DNA of 15,847 bases from Planctomycetaceae bacterium (GTDB lineage Bacteria > Planctomycetota > Planctomycetia > Planctomycetales > Planctomycetaceae), in contig JAGQQT010000029.1 of the NCBI GenBank assembly GCA_020426065.1, forward strand, positions 1-15,847. The letters are read 5' to 3'. How positions within the stretch are numbered: the stretch's first letter is position 1; every line of letters begins with the position of its first letter. The translations under genes were made by a program, and so were the position numbers. This document shows positions 1-7,236 of the stretch, one piece after another. The notes beneath the pieces were generated by a model that had not been told where the DNA came from, searched no databases, and was given only the letters and a program-made list of their open reading frames with translations.

Positions 1-565
1 CGAGGATGCTCAAAATGACATCCTGCAGTTCCATCCGGGTCAAAGAATCGAGCCTTCCGAATGGCTCATCCAGCAGCAGGACTTTGGGTTTCAGCGCGAT
101 TGCCCGGGCAATACCGACTCGCTGTTGCATTCCACCTGAAAGTTCACGCGGATGGCGATGCATACAATCAGCCAGGCCCACAATGCTGAGATAATATTCA
201 ATGATTTCGCGACGAACAGCGGGGGCGACATGAGGATAAACGCGATCGACTCCCAGTTTTACATTGCCGTAAGCCGTCATCCAGGGAAGCAGGCAGGGAG
301 CCTGAAACACAACAGCCCGATCTGGACCTGGTCCGGATATTTCCCGGCCATCAACAATAATTCCACCAGATGAAACCGGATTCAGTCCGGCGATCATGGT
401 CAGAACCGTTGATTTCCCGCAGCCGGAGTGTCCGATGACTCCGACAACTTCTCCCTTTCGGATTCGCAGGTCAAATCCATCGACGACTTTAATGTCTTCC
501 CCATAGGGATTGGGATAAGCCTTCACGACTTGACTCAGTTCCACAAAACGATCTTCAATGTCCAT
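1..565 (-). CDS. nrtD: Nitrate-type ABC transporter ATP-binding protein, second subunit (NrtD-like), C-terminus cut by window edge
   Basis: ATPase subunit of a nitrate/nitrite-type ABC importer, acting on the cytoplasmic face of the inner membrane. The first 188 residues lie in the window and the 3' end runs off the left edge. Visible motifs are Walker [10 protein letters not shown] (residues 45-53), the Q-loop VFQ with Q88 followed by LLPW, the signature [14 protein letters not shown] (from residue 142) and Walker B VLLLDEP with D166 and E167. The H-loop is outside the window. The start is the first ATG after an in-frame stop, with AGGA 9 nt upstream. It follows the other ATPase gene after 58 nt and is probably the fourth gene of the nrtABCD operon. 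The LLPW-x(n)-GNV pattern and the gene order place it in the NrtC/NrtD/TauB-like group. Choosing D rather than C rests on gene order and on the intact look of its motifs, so the letter is less certain than the family. Confidence 0.88.
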   Translation of the reverse strand, partial: MDIEDRFVELSQVVKAYPNPYGEDIKVVDGFDLRIRKGEVVGVIGHSGCGKSTVLTMIAGLNPVSSGGIIVDGREISGPGPDRAVVFQAPCLLPWMTAYGNVKLGVDRVYPHVAPAVRREIIEYYLSIVGLADCMHRHPRELSGGMQQRVGIARAIALKPKVLLLDEPFGRLDSLTRMELQDVILSIL

Positions 566-623
566 GAGTCGATGTCCTGCTGGGAGATGATGGGATTGGG
601 GAGTGGATGAAAATCAGGGTTAC

Positions 624-1493
624 TTAGACAACGTGAGCCTGGACATTCACACGGTAATCCAGGTCGATGGGCTGTACTTCGGGAAGTACACGGGTCATTG
701 AAAGACAGTTCGCTCGGGATTCCAGGTTGATATTCATCATGTAGTTGGTGACTTCATTGCGGACATGTCGAAATTCCGGATTGAAATTCAGGGTGGCTCG
801 ATCCCGTGGGCGGGCCAGCTTCACTTCGAAGCTTTGCCCGAACGTCGCCCCGGGACCTGGAGTGAGCGGAATGATGCGATCTGCCATCAGCACGGCTTCA
901 TCGACATCGTTAGTAATCATTACAACCGTCCGTTTATCCTGTTCCCACAGGCGGGTGATTTCATCCTGTAACGCTGATCGAGTGATCGCATCCAGGGCAC
1001 TGAGTGGCTCATCCAGCAACAGAACTTCGGGTTTCATTGAAAGTGTGCGGGCCAGGGAAAGCCGCTGTCTCATGCCCCCCGACAGTTCATGAGGTTTCTT
1101 CCACTCCGCTCCCTTGAGGCTGACCAGATCAATGTAGTGCTGAATATGAGCTTCCTTCTCCTCTTTCTTCATTTCCGGAAACACCTGCCTGACTGCCAGT
1201 TCGATATTTCCATGAACGGTCAGCCAGGGAAGCAGGGAATAGTTCTGAAAGACAATGCCGCGGTCAGGACCGGGAGCCCCTGTCTTCTGGCCACGGATCC
1301 GGATTTCTCCGCTGTCTGGTGCAAGCAGTCCCGCCATCAATGACATGACGGTGCTTTTACCTGAGCCGGAAAAGCCGATGATGGCGACAAATTCATTTTC
1401 CTCGACCGACACTGAAGCCCTAGAGAGGACGCTGTATTTGTCGGAGCCCACTCCGTAGCCATAACTGACATTGTCAAATTCAAGGAAAGACAT
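624..1493 (-). CDS. nrtC: Nitrate-type ABC transporter ATP-binding protein with Asn in the H-loop (NrtC-like)
   Basis: A 289-residue ATPase expected to pair with the next ATPase gene to power the NrtB permease. It has Walker [10 protein letters not shown] (40-48), Q-loop Q83, signature [12 protein letters not shown] (from 137) and Walker B VLLLDEP with D161 and E162. The switch histidine that normally follows the D-loop is replaced: the sequence reads ITNDVDEA, with N195 where ITHDVDEA is usual. A tail of about 45 residues follows the ATPase core. Cyanobacterial NrtC carries a much longer C-terminal NrtA-like regulatory domain, which is absent here. The ATG has AAGGA just upstream and starts 30 nt after the nrtB stop, so the two are probably co-transcribed. 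A related oxyanion or cyanate transporter subunit is the main alternative. The family call is firm; the letter C follows from gene order. Confidence 0.88.
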   Translation of the reverse strand: MSFLEFDNVSYGYGVGSDKYSVLSRASVSVEENEFVAIIGFSGSGKSTVMSLMAGLLAPDSGEIRIRGQKTGAPGPDRGIVFQNYSLLPWLTVHGNIELAVRQVFPEMKKEEKEAHIQHYIDLVSLKGAEWKKPHELSGGMRQRLSLARTLSMKPEVLLLDEPLSALDAITRSALQDEITRLWEQDKRTVVMITNDVDEAVLMADRIIPLTPGPGATFGQSFEVKLARPRDRATLNFNPEFRHVRNEVTNYMMNINLESRANCLSMTRVLPEVQPIDLDYRVNVQAHVV

Positions 1494-1523
1494 TCCTTAG
1501 TTCCTTCTCTCTTCGTTATTTAC

Positions 1524-3137
1524 TCAGATGGCAGCCGGGGCACCGTCGAAGCTGACCAGACGCTGGAAGACGATCATGGTTCGATCCAGCATCAATCCGA
1601 TCACTCCCACCACAAACACCACCACAAACATCTGGGCGAAGGTTTCTGAAGAACCGTTGTTAAACATGTCCCACACAAATTTGCCGATCCCTTCACTTGA
1701 ACTGAGCAGTTCAGCAGCAATCAGCACCATCCATCCCACTCCCAGCGAGATTCTTAATCCGGCAAAAATCAGTGGGAGAGCGGAAGGAATTACGATTTTG
1801 AAAAGGCGTTGAGTGAAGGTCAGGCGTAATACCCGGGCCACATTGATATGGTCCTTGTCGATCGAAGCCACTCCCAGTGCCGTGTTCACCAGTGTTGGCC
1901 AAAGGGAACAGAGTGCTACCGTGATTGCCGAAGCGATAAAGGCCGGATTGATCTCCAGCCATCCGATCAACGGAAGTTGTGAGAGAGTTACCATCAGCCA
2001 GTGTTTGTCTGGATCCGTGATGAATCCCCCGACAATGATCAGGGAGATCGGCAGCCAGACAATCGGTGAAACCGGCTTGAACAGGGCAATAAAGGGTGTG
2101 ACCGCAGCCATGAATGTTGGACTGACACCACACAAAATCCCAATGGGGATAGCAATCAAAGTCGCCAGGACGAACCCGGTGAACACGCAGGCCACTGAGC
2201 GGACGATTTGCATTGGCAATGTCCAGGGTTTGGCATAATCAGAAGTTTCCAGTTTGTGGATTCGCTGTTCAATGGCCAGCATCTGGTTTCCCAGAGTCAC
2301 CAGATCAGCTCCGCTCGCCTGGGCATATTTTTTTTGAACTGCCTTCAGTTGGGCCAGTTCTTCCTCAACTTTCAGGCTGCGATTGTTCCGGGTGAGCAAA
2401 TCTGTTTTCTTGGTCAGGTACTGCTCTTTCTCAGAGACCGCCGTCTGTTCCTTGAGGGCCAGAATCAGATCAAGGTCTTTTCGATCACGAATTTCAGCTT
2501 TACTGGCACCTAACGCCTTGAGAGAGTCATCTTCTTTTTCAATCTGTTGCTGATGTCCACGCAGATATGCGAGGAATTCATTGCGGGCGGATAGATCACC
2601 CGCTTGAATTTTTTCCGCTTTGATCTGCAGGGCTGCCTCGCGAACTCGACGGGCCTCTGCAATCTCAGCCTGACGGATTTCCAGGTTCTGTTCCACAGGA
2701 GCCAGCAGGCTTTTCTGTTCTGCAGCTTTCACCTGCTCGGCTGCTGAGACATTGTCTCCTGCAATGACTTTGTTGTCACGAACCTTGAGAAGTTCCGCTT
2801 CAACAGATGCCAGGACTGCTTCCCTTTCCGCTCCTTCCAGTGTGTAGGCTTTCTGCTTGTCCGTTTCTCGAGTATGGAACTGATAAATTCCCTGAGCGGC
2901 ATCCAGGACGACAGCAGGAGTGGGGACCTCACCTGATTTCGTTTTCAGAATCGGTGCAAGGACTGACCAGAGTCCCAGAAAAATGGCGAAAGTGAGAACC
3001 GGAATGACGATGAATCGTCCGATCTTCTGTAACTGAAGTTTTGGCTCTTCCCGATAGCACAGTCTGACAATCGGTTCGAGAAATGTCAGACCGCTGACAT
3101 TGATGACTCGCAGCAATCCGTATTTGAAGCGTTCCAT
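1524..3137 (-). CDS. nrtB: Nitrate-type ABC transporter permease with large helical insertion (NrtB-like)
   Basis: Inner-membrane permease of the nitrate/sulfonate/bicarbonate import family, 537 residues against roughly 250-300 for ordinary NrtB. An N-terminal cytoplasmic stretch leads to a first membrane segment (about 41-64) and the usual VPTPAVV motif (71-77). A hydrophilic Ala/Glu/Lys/Gln-rich region follows (about 95-300) that looks helical and coiled-coil and has no hydrophobic segment. The canonical permease core then resumes near 306, with membrane segments at about 312-337, 341-371, 398-420, 445-480 and 498-520. The cytoplasmic coupling-loop region is recognisable around 433-460 (NVARVLRL, then [17 protein letters not shown]). 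A second, smaller insertion lies at about 371-397. With the usual topology, the large insertion would be periplasmic. The start has GGA 9 nt upstream, and the gene lies 46 nt after nrtA. The permease call is firm; the role of the insertion is unknown. Confidence 0.9.
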   Translation of the reverse strand: MERFKYGLLRVINVSGLTFLEPIVRLCYREEPKLQLQKIGRFIVIPVLTFAIFLGLWSVLAPILKTKSGEVPTPAVVLDAAQGIYQFHTRETDKQKAYTLEGAEREAVLASVEAELLKVRDNKVIAGDNVSAAEQVKAAEQKSLLAPVEQNLEIRQAEIAEARRVREAALQIKAEKIQAGDLSARNEFLAYLRGHQQQIEKEDDSLKALGASKAEIRDRKDLDLILALKEQTAVSEKEQYLTKKTDLLTRNNRSLKVEEELAQLKAVQKKYAQASGADLVTLGNQMLAIEQRIHKLETSDYAKPWTLPMQIVRSVACVFTGFVLATLIAIPIGILCGVSPTFMAAVTPFIALFKPVSPIVWLPISLIIVGGFITDPDKHWLMVTLSQLPLIGWLEINPAFIASAITVALCSLWPTLVNTALGVASIDKDHINVARVLRLTFTQRLFKIVIPSALPLIFAGLRISLGVGWMVLIAAELLSSSEGIGKFVWDMFNNGSSETFAQMFVVVFVVGVIGLMLDRTMIVFQRLVSFDGAPAAI

Positions 3138-3183
3138 ACTTTTTCCAGATCAAGTTTAAACAGACGGCAGAGGAGACACAGAC

Positions 3184-4653
3184 TCAGTCTTTATTCCCGA
3201 TTTTGTGGGAATTCAGATACCCGATTGGGTCGCGTCCGTCGTAAGAGATCCCGTCAATGAATTCTGAGGTAGCAGGTTTGTAACCATCCGTTTCCCAGGG
3301 GATATCTTCCTTGCTGATTTTTCCCTCTGAGAGCAGGATCTCCGCGGCTTTCAGGTAGATCTCAGGCTTGTAAACTTTTCTGGCGGTTTCGTGATACCAC
3401 TCGGCAGGTTTGGACTCGGTGATCTGACCCCAGCGGCGCATCTGTGTGAGAAACCAGATGCCATCGCTATACCAGGGATAGCTGCAGTCATACTTGAAGA
3501 ACACGTTGAAATCCGGCATGGGCCGCTGATCGGTCTTCTGGAAGTAAAAGTACCCGGTCATCGAGTTCTTGATCACATCGAAGTCTGCTCCGACATAGTC
3601 AGAACGAGACAGAATCCGGGCTGCTTCTTCGCGGTTCACCAGATTGCCTTGTGCGTCAGTTTCGTCGAGCCACTTCCCCGCTCGGATGAGTGCTTTCACC
3701 ACCGCAATCGTGGTGTTGGGATTCGCGTTTGCCCATTCCTGAGTGATGCCGAAAACCTTTTCCGGGTTGTTCTTCCAGACATCATAATTCGTGCAGACCG
3801 GGACTCCGATTCCCTTGGCGACTGCCTGCTGGTTCCAGGGCTCTCCCACGCAATAACCCTGAATGTTCCCTGCCTCCAGAGTCGCAGGCATCATGGGAGG
3901 TGGTGTTACCGAAAGTTCAACTTCTGCATTCGTGCGGCCACCAATATCAGTTTCTGTGTACATACCGGGATGGATTCCCGCTGCAGCCAGCCAGTAGCGG
4001 AGTTCATAGTTATGGGTTGAGGTCGGGAAGACCATTCCCATCTGCAGCTTTTCGCCTTCAGCCAGTTTCTTTTCCACGATCGGCTTGAGGGAAGCTGCCG
4101 AGATGGGGTGAGGTGGTTTTTCCGACTGCAATGCCGGGTCGTTCTGTTGCATCTGTTCCCAGATGGTATTGGAAACTGTGATTCCGTTGCCATTCAGGTC
4201 CATCGTAAACGGGGTGATCACGTGGGCAGATGTCCCGAAGCCAATCGTAGCGGCGATAGGCTGACCGGACAGCATGTGAGCACCATCCAGATTGCCATTG
4301 ATGACGTTGTCGAGCAGAGTCTTCCAGTTTGGCTGGGCAATCACTTCGACAGAAAGGCCCTCATCTGCAAAGAAACCTTTTTCCTTGGCCATCACAATCG
4401 GGGCACAGTCAGTCAGCTTGATGAATCCGAATTTCAGATCTGTTTTTTCCAGAGTCAGCCGTGCCGCTTCTGTCTGAATTGCTGATGGTTGATCCTTCAG
4501 TTCACCGGCTTCTTTCAGATCTTCTTCTGATAATTCAATTGAAGTTGGAGCAGCAACTGATCCACCACATCCAGGGATTGTCATTCCCAGCATGAGCAGC
4601 AGAAGGCATTGAGCGAATAAATCAAATCCAAGACTGCTGTTGTGTTTCTTCAT
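3184..4653 (-). CDS. nrtA: Nitrate-type ABC transporter substrate-binding lipoprotein (NrtA-like)
   Basis: Periplasmic binding component of the importer, 489 residues. A hydrophobic signal segment ends in the lipobox-like IPGC with C29, so it is likely a lipoprotein, as cyanobacterial NrtA is. After a linker, the NrtA/SsuA-type fold begins near residue 72 with [22 protein letters not shown]. It continues with W110, the IDGAH-like LDGAHML (122-128), the NLNG-type [10 protein letters not shown] (151-160), [15 protein letters not shown] (213-227) and YCVGEPW (267-273), all typical of the nitrate/nitrite/bicarbonate binders. Substrate cannot be fixed from sequence alone; nitrate is favoured by family and by a sigma-54 promoter upstream. 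AGGGG lies 10 nt before the ATG. It is the first gene of the nrtA-B-C-D operon, and the upstream porin is separated from it by an intrinsic terminator. Confidence 0.92.
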   Translation of the reverse strand: MKKHNSSLGFDLFAQCLLLLMLGMTIPGCGGSVAAPTSIELSEEDLKEAGELKDQPSAIQTEAARLTLEKTDLKFGFIKLTDCAPIVMAKEKGFFADEGLSVEVIAQPNWKTLLDNVINGNLDGAHMLSGQPIAATIGFGTSAHVITPFTMDLNGNGITVSNTIWEQMQQNDPALQSEKPPHPISAASLKPIVEKKLAEGEKLQMGMVFPTSTHNYELRYWLAAAGIHPGMYTETDIGGRTNAEVELSVTPPPMMPATLEAGNIQGYCVGEPWNQQAVAKGIGVPVCTNYDVWKNNPEKVFGITQEWANANPNTTIAVVKALIRAGKWLDETDAQGNLVNREEAARILSRSDYVGADFDVIKNSMTGYFYFQKTDQRPMPDFNVFFKYDCSYPWYSDGIWFLTQMRRWGQITESKPAEWYHETARKVYKPEIYLKAAEILLSEGKISKEDIPWETDGYKPATSEFIDGISYDGRDPIGYLNSHKIGNKD

Positions 4654-4700
4654 TCCCTGTTTACCCCTCAGAAAGTTATGAACTTGTCTGAGATGGGTAA

Positions 4701-4716
4701 CGCAAGAACCGTGCCG
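4701..4716 (-). promoter_or_regulatory. Sigma-54 (-24/-12) promoter of the nrt operon
   Basis: On the minus strand the sequence reads CGGCACGGTTCTTGCG. This matches the sigma-54 consensus TGGCACG-N4-TTGC at all but the first base. The invariant GG (4715-4714) and GC (4703-4702) have the required 10-base spacing. Transcription would begin near 4690, leaving a leader of about 37 nt before the nrtA ATG at 4653. Sigma-54 promoters need an NtrC-type activator and often control nitrogen assimilation, which fits the operon. Confidence 0.75.
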
Positions 4717-4775
4717 GATTGTAAGGAGCGAATGTCAACAGGTGTGGTATCCCGTAGATGGCGAACAATTGAGAC

Positions 4776-4787
4776 GTGGATGTCCAC
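4776..4787. promoter_or_regulatory. Palindrome, possible activator site upstream of the nrt promoter
   Basis: GTGGA-TG-TCCAC is a perfect 5-bp inverted repeat with a 2-bp centre, about 90 bp upstream of the predicted nrtA transcription start. The distance suits an enhancer site for a sigma-54 activator. It is not a clear match to the enteric NtrC consensus, so the call is tentative. Confidence 0.3.
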
Positions 4788-4902
4788 ATGCTTGCCCTCT
4801 CGTCGGGCGAGTCTGCTCAAATCGATCGCATGAGTTCATTGATATGTTTTTGAGGCAGGTACAGAGATGTGGCAATCCTGCCCAACACTAAAGCAGGCAA
4901 CG

Positions 4903-4934
4903 AAAAAAGGGAGGCACTTTGAAGTACCTCCCCC
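4903..4934 (-). terminator. Intrinsic terminator of the porin gene
   Basis: On the minus strand, GGGAGGTACTT and AAGTGCCTCCC form an 11-base pair of arms with a single G-T wobble, closing on a tight loop. Six T residues follow directly (4908-4903). It lies about 50 nt past the porin stop codon and separates porin transcription from nrtA. Confidence 0.88.
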
Positions 4935-4983
4935 TTGTCAAATCTGATCCAAACAGAACTTGCCCAGTTTCGGATCTGGATTC

Positions 4984-6522
4984 TTAGAACGAATAGTTTG
5001 CCAGGAAGTAGAACTGGGTGGCATCACCGCGGTTCAGACCGCCCTGCTGCACGGCATTCCCGTACCAGAACCATGAATAACCGCTTTCCAGGGTCAGATT
5101 CGAGTTCACCTTGTAGGTTGCAACCAGATCGAGTTCGTTTCCGATGTGGCTATCCTGTGTTGCTGCAGGAGTTCCCAGTGGGGCTCCGGCAATATTGTAG
5201 ATGAAGTCCTGTGATCGATGCTGATCAAACCAGTGCCATTGTGACATCAAAGTCAGCTTCTCTTTGGGATTGACCTTGGCTCCTACAGAGTAGTCAACCA
5301 TGTTCTGTCCACCGAGGTTGTCCAGGATGCCCCAGTAGGCATGTCCCAGAGGATAGAGTGAGAAGTAGGTGTTGTTGTTGGTGTCTGTCGGATCCTGATC
5401 ACCAGTGCCCAGGTAGTACAGGGCAAAGACCTGCGGTTTCATGTCAACCTTGTTCCAGGTATGGCTGAGCAATGCGTTGAAGAAACCGGAGTAAACATTC
5501 AAATTGGGGCCGGTGCCGGGGCCACCAGTGAAATCATCATTTCCAATCTGGATGGCTCCCTGGACATCGTAACCCCAGGTGCGTTCCACTTCGTCACCGG
5601 TGCCCTTTACGGCCTTTGTCCCATAGTAACGGGCACCAAACGTATGGCGATCTCCATCCTGACGGTTGGCTACCGGTTCATTTTCAATATCCCAGATCCA
5701 GAACAGATCCAGGGTTCCCTGCTCCAGCCCACGATAAGTGGCATACACTCCACTCACCCATTCACTCTGATCTGGAGTATCAAATGATTTTGTATTCACT
5801 ACGACTCCGCGGGCAGCTCCGTTCACTGGCTGGACCGCAAACGCATCAATGTCCCAGTCTTTCCCTTTGTAATAGGCCTTGAAACCTTCAAAATTGCGGA
5901 AGGTATTGCCCCAGGCCAGGGGAGACATGACATGCTGATCACCATAATTCAACATCTGGCGACCATAGCGGGCGTGAACATCTCCGTTTTCCAGTTCTGC
6001 AACTTTGACGTCAACATAATATTGCAGCAGGTCAGCCCGGTTTTCATCAATGGCCAGAATCGGGAGTTCTTCGCCGAATGTTGTGGCGTCGATAGCCTCA
6101 ACATAGCCGGTCACGGATTCGTTCCAGGTCACTTCGGCAAATGGGTTGAATCGCCACTGGTCATAGCTGCTCAGGCCAGGTCCACCTGGACGCAGGCGAT
6201 TGTTTTCGTGAAGATAACGATAACGGATCGATGCCCCGACACGACCTTTCCAGACGCAATTTTCAAAGGTGATCGGATCGATTTCGGGCAGGAAGGGCTT
6301 TTCACAGTTCTTGAAGACATCACTGCTGCAACATCCATCCGTGCAGCCGTCATCAACGCAACTGACACAGTCATCATCGCTGCAGGAGGTGAGGATGATA
6401 TCGGAAGTTGAACTGGAATGATCGGCTTGTACAACACCATCCCCGGCCTCTGCAGGAATGCCTGTCGTTCCAAGTACCAGACTGCTCAGCAACACCGCCC
6501 AGGAAAATCTTTTCTTGACCAT
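4984..6522 (-). CDS. Outer-membrane beta-barrel porin, alginate-export family, with Cys-rich N-terminus
   Basis: Probable outer-membrane channel, 512 residues. A Sec signal peptide ([20 protein letters not shown], cut after about AEA at 26) is followed by a Ser/Asp-rich segment with eight cysteines (residues 47, 52, 55, 60, 64, 65, 73, 89). The barrel starts near residue 92 ([16 protein letters not shown]). It shows alternating polar/aromatic strands and the alginate-export-type stretch [35 protein letters not shown]. The last residue is Phe (NYSF), the usual C-terminal signal for outer-membrane insertion. AAGGA lies 5-6 nt before the ATG. The name reflects family likeness only: many members are general or anion channels, and nothing here points to alginate. 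The nrt operon directly downstream suggests it may admit nitrate or another anion, which is an inference from position. It has its own terminator. Confidence 0.8.
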   Translation of the reverse strand: MVKKRFSWAVLLSSLVLGTTGIPAEAGDGVVQADHSSSTSDIILTSCSDDDCVSCVDDGCTDGCCSSDVFKNCEKPFLPEIDPITFENCVWKGRVGASIRYRYLHENNRLRPGGPGLSSYDQWRFNPFAEVTWNESVTGYVEAIDATTFGEELPILAIDENRADLLQYYVDVKVAELENGDVHARYGRQMLNYGDQHVMSPLAWGNTFRNFEGFKAYYKGKDWDIDAFAVQPVNGAARGVVVNTKSFDTPDQSEWVSGVYATYRGLEQGTLDLFWIWDIENEPVANRQDGDRHTFGARYYGTKAVKGTGDEVERTWGYDVQGAIQIGNDDFTGGPGTGPNLNVYSGFFNALLSHTWNKVDMKPQVFALYYLGTGDQDPTDTNNNTYFSLYPLGHAYWGILDNLGGQNMVDYSVGAKVNPKEKLTLMSQWHWFDQHRSQDFIYNIAGAPLGTPAATQDSHIGNELDLVATYKVNSNLTLESGYSWFWYGNAVQQGGLNRGDATQFYFLANYSF

Positions 6523-6696
6523 TGGTTTCCTTTCATGGAGGCCATCACCACTCCTTCATCAACGAGGCTCTTGATACACCAGCGCAGGGTGATGGGCAAA
6601 TTCGGGTTTCAGCACTCGGCAATTTGAATTTCTCTGTGCTCAAAACTGTCCACTGCACAGGAACCGATCCATCTTCAAACTGCCATATCCTGAGAT

Positions 6697-6875
6697 CCTA
6701 ATCCGTTAAATCTGCAGGTAATCTGCTCAATCTGACACAATATTGCAGTCAGTATTTGCAGACCTTGCCTGAGTTATCGACGAATATAAATGGAGAGAAT
6801 TCCGCTTTAATACGACAATTTCATGCAAGTCCGCTTTCGGAATTCTCAGGCTAACGACTCTTCCTAACCGTTAAA
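6697..6875. repeat. Pair of direct repeats CCTAA(T)CCGTTAAA
   Basis: Copies at 6697-6710 (CCTAATCCGTTAAA) and 6863-6875 (CCTAACCGTTAAA) differ by one inserted base and lie about 166 bp apart in the porin upstream region. Such spaced copies can be regulator-binding sites. Chance is possible because the motif is short. Confidence 0.4.
6795..6847. repeat. Perfect 10-bp inverted repeat with 33-bp spacer
   Basis: GAGAATTCCG (6795-6804) and CGGAATTCTC (6838-6847) are exact reverse complements. There is no T-run on either side, so it does not look like an intrinsic terminator. It could be an RNA hairpin in the porin leader or a regulator dyad. Confidence 0.5.
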
Positions 6876-7236
6876 GTTTCAACGTGGAATGACACAACTG
6901 CCTAAACTTCACATGTGCAGACTCTGAATTGAGTCGATCCTGATGAAGCCAGTGAGGCGCTGAGAGGTATTTGAATAGCAGAAAATACCAACGACAGAGA
7001 TGCGGGCTGAGCTTACAACTGAAAATGTGCTTTCGATACTCGTCAGAATCCTCAAACTCTGGCCAATCCGTATAGATTCCAGTGCAGCAAATGCAGATTG
7101 TCTAAACCCACAGGCCAGAACATTTCCCTTTAAGGGAGGTTTTTCCCTGCAGCGTGGAAAGTTCGGCTATGAAAGTGGCGCGAGGGCCTGTTTCGTGAAC
7201 AAACTGGATGCCAGGGGAATATGAGGTAGAACCGCT

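Larger units (their letters stand above)
4654..4902. other. Regulatory intergenic region upstream of nrtA
   Basis: No gene is visible between the porin terminator and nrtA. Reading toward nrtA, the region holds an inverted pair CCTGC/GCAGG (4877-4881 and 4893-4897), a short dyad CTCG-N5-CGAG (4799-4811), a palindrome GTGGATGTCCAC (4776-4787) and a strong sigma-54-type promoter (4701-4716). This is the usual layout of an activator-dependent promoter with upstream binding sites, but the identity of the activator is not known. Confidence 0.55.
6523..7236. other. Long intergenic region with no visible gene, upstream of the porin
   Basis: A 714-bp stretch between the end of the giant surface-protein gene and the porin start. 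The short open frames in it have no credible start signals or recognisable products. It contains the porin ribosome binding site (AAGGA), a 10-bp perfect inverted repeat (6795-6804 with 6838-6847) and a 13-14 bp direct repeat of the form CCTAA(T)CCGTTAAA (6697-6710 and 6863-6875). I found no convincing sigma-70 promoter, no terminator for the giant gene and no tRNA. Confidence 0.6.

Noticed and set aside
624..4653. Bicarbonate (Cmp), cyanate or aliphatic sulfonate import as the operon's role
   Set aside because: Not excluded by sequence, but the NrtA-type motifs, the paired ATPases and the sigma-54 promoter fit nitrate or nitrite best.
6638..6651. A GG-N10-GC pattern on the minus strand upstream of the porin, a possible sigma-54 promoter
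   Set aside because: Only the GG and GC fit; the rest (TGGACAGTTTTGAGC) departs from consensus, and one such match is expected by chance in a region this long.
7125..7144. Plus-strand hairpin CCCTT-T-AAGGG followed by five T residues, terminator-like
   Set aside because: It faces the plus strand, where no gene is supported, and the stem has a loop of one base; in the minus direction there is no T-run, so it does not serve the giant gene.
7000..7224. Plus-strand open frame of 74 codons in the 714-bp gap
   Set aside because: No convincing ribosome binding site, no recognisable domain, and composition like the surrounding non-coding sequence.
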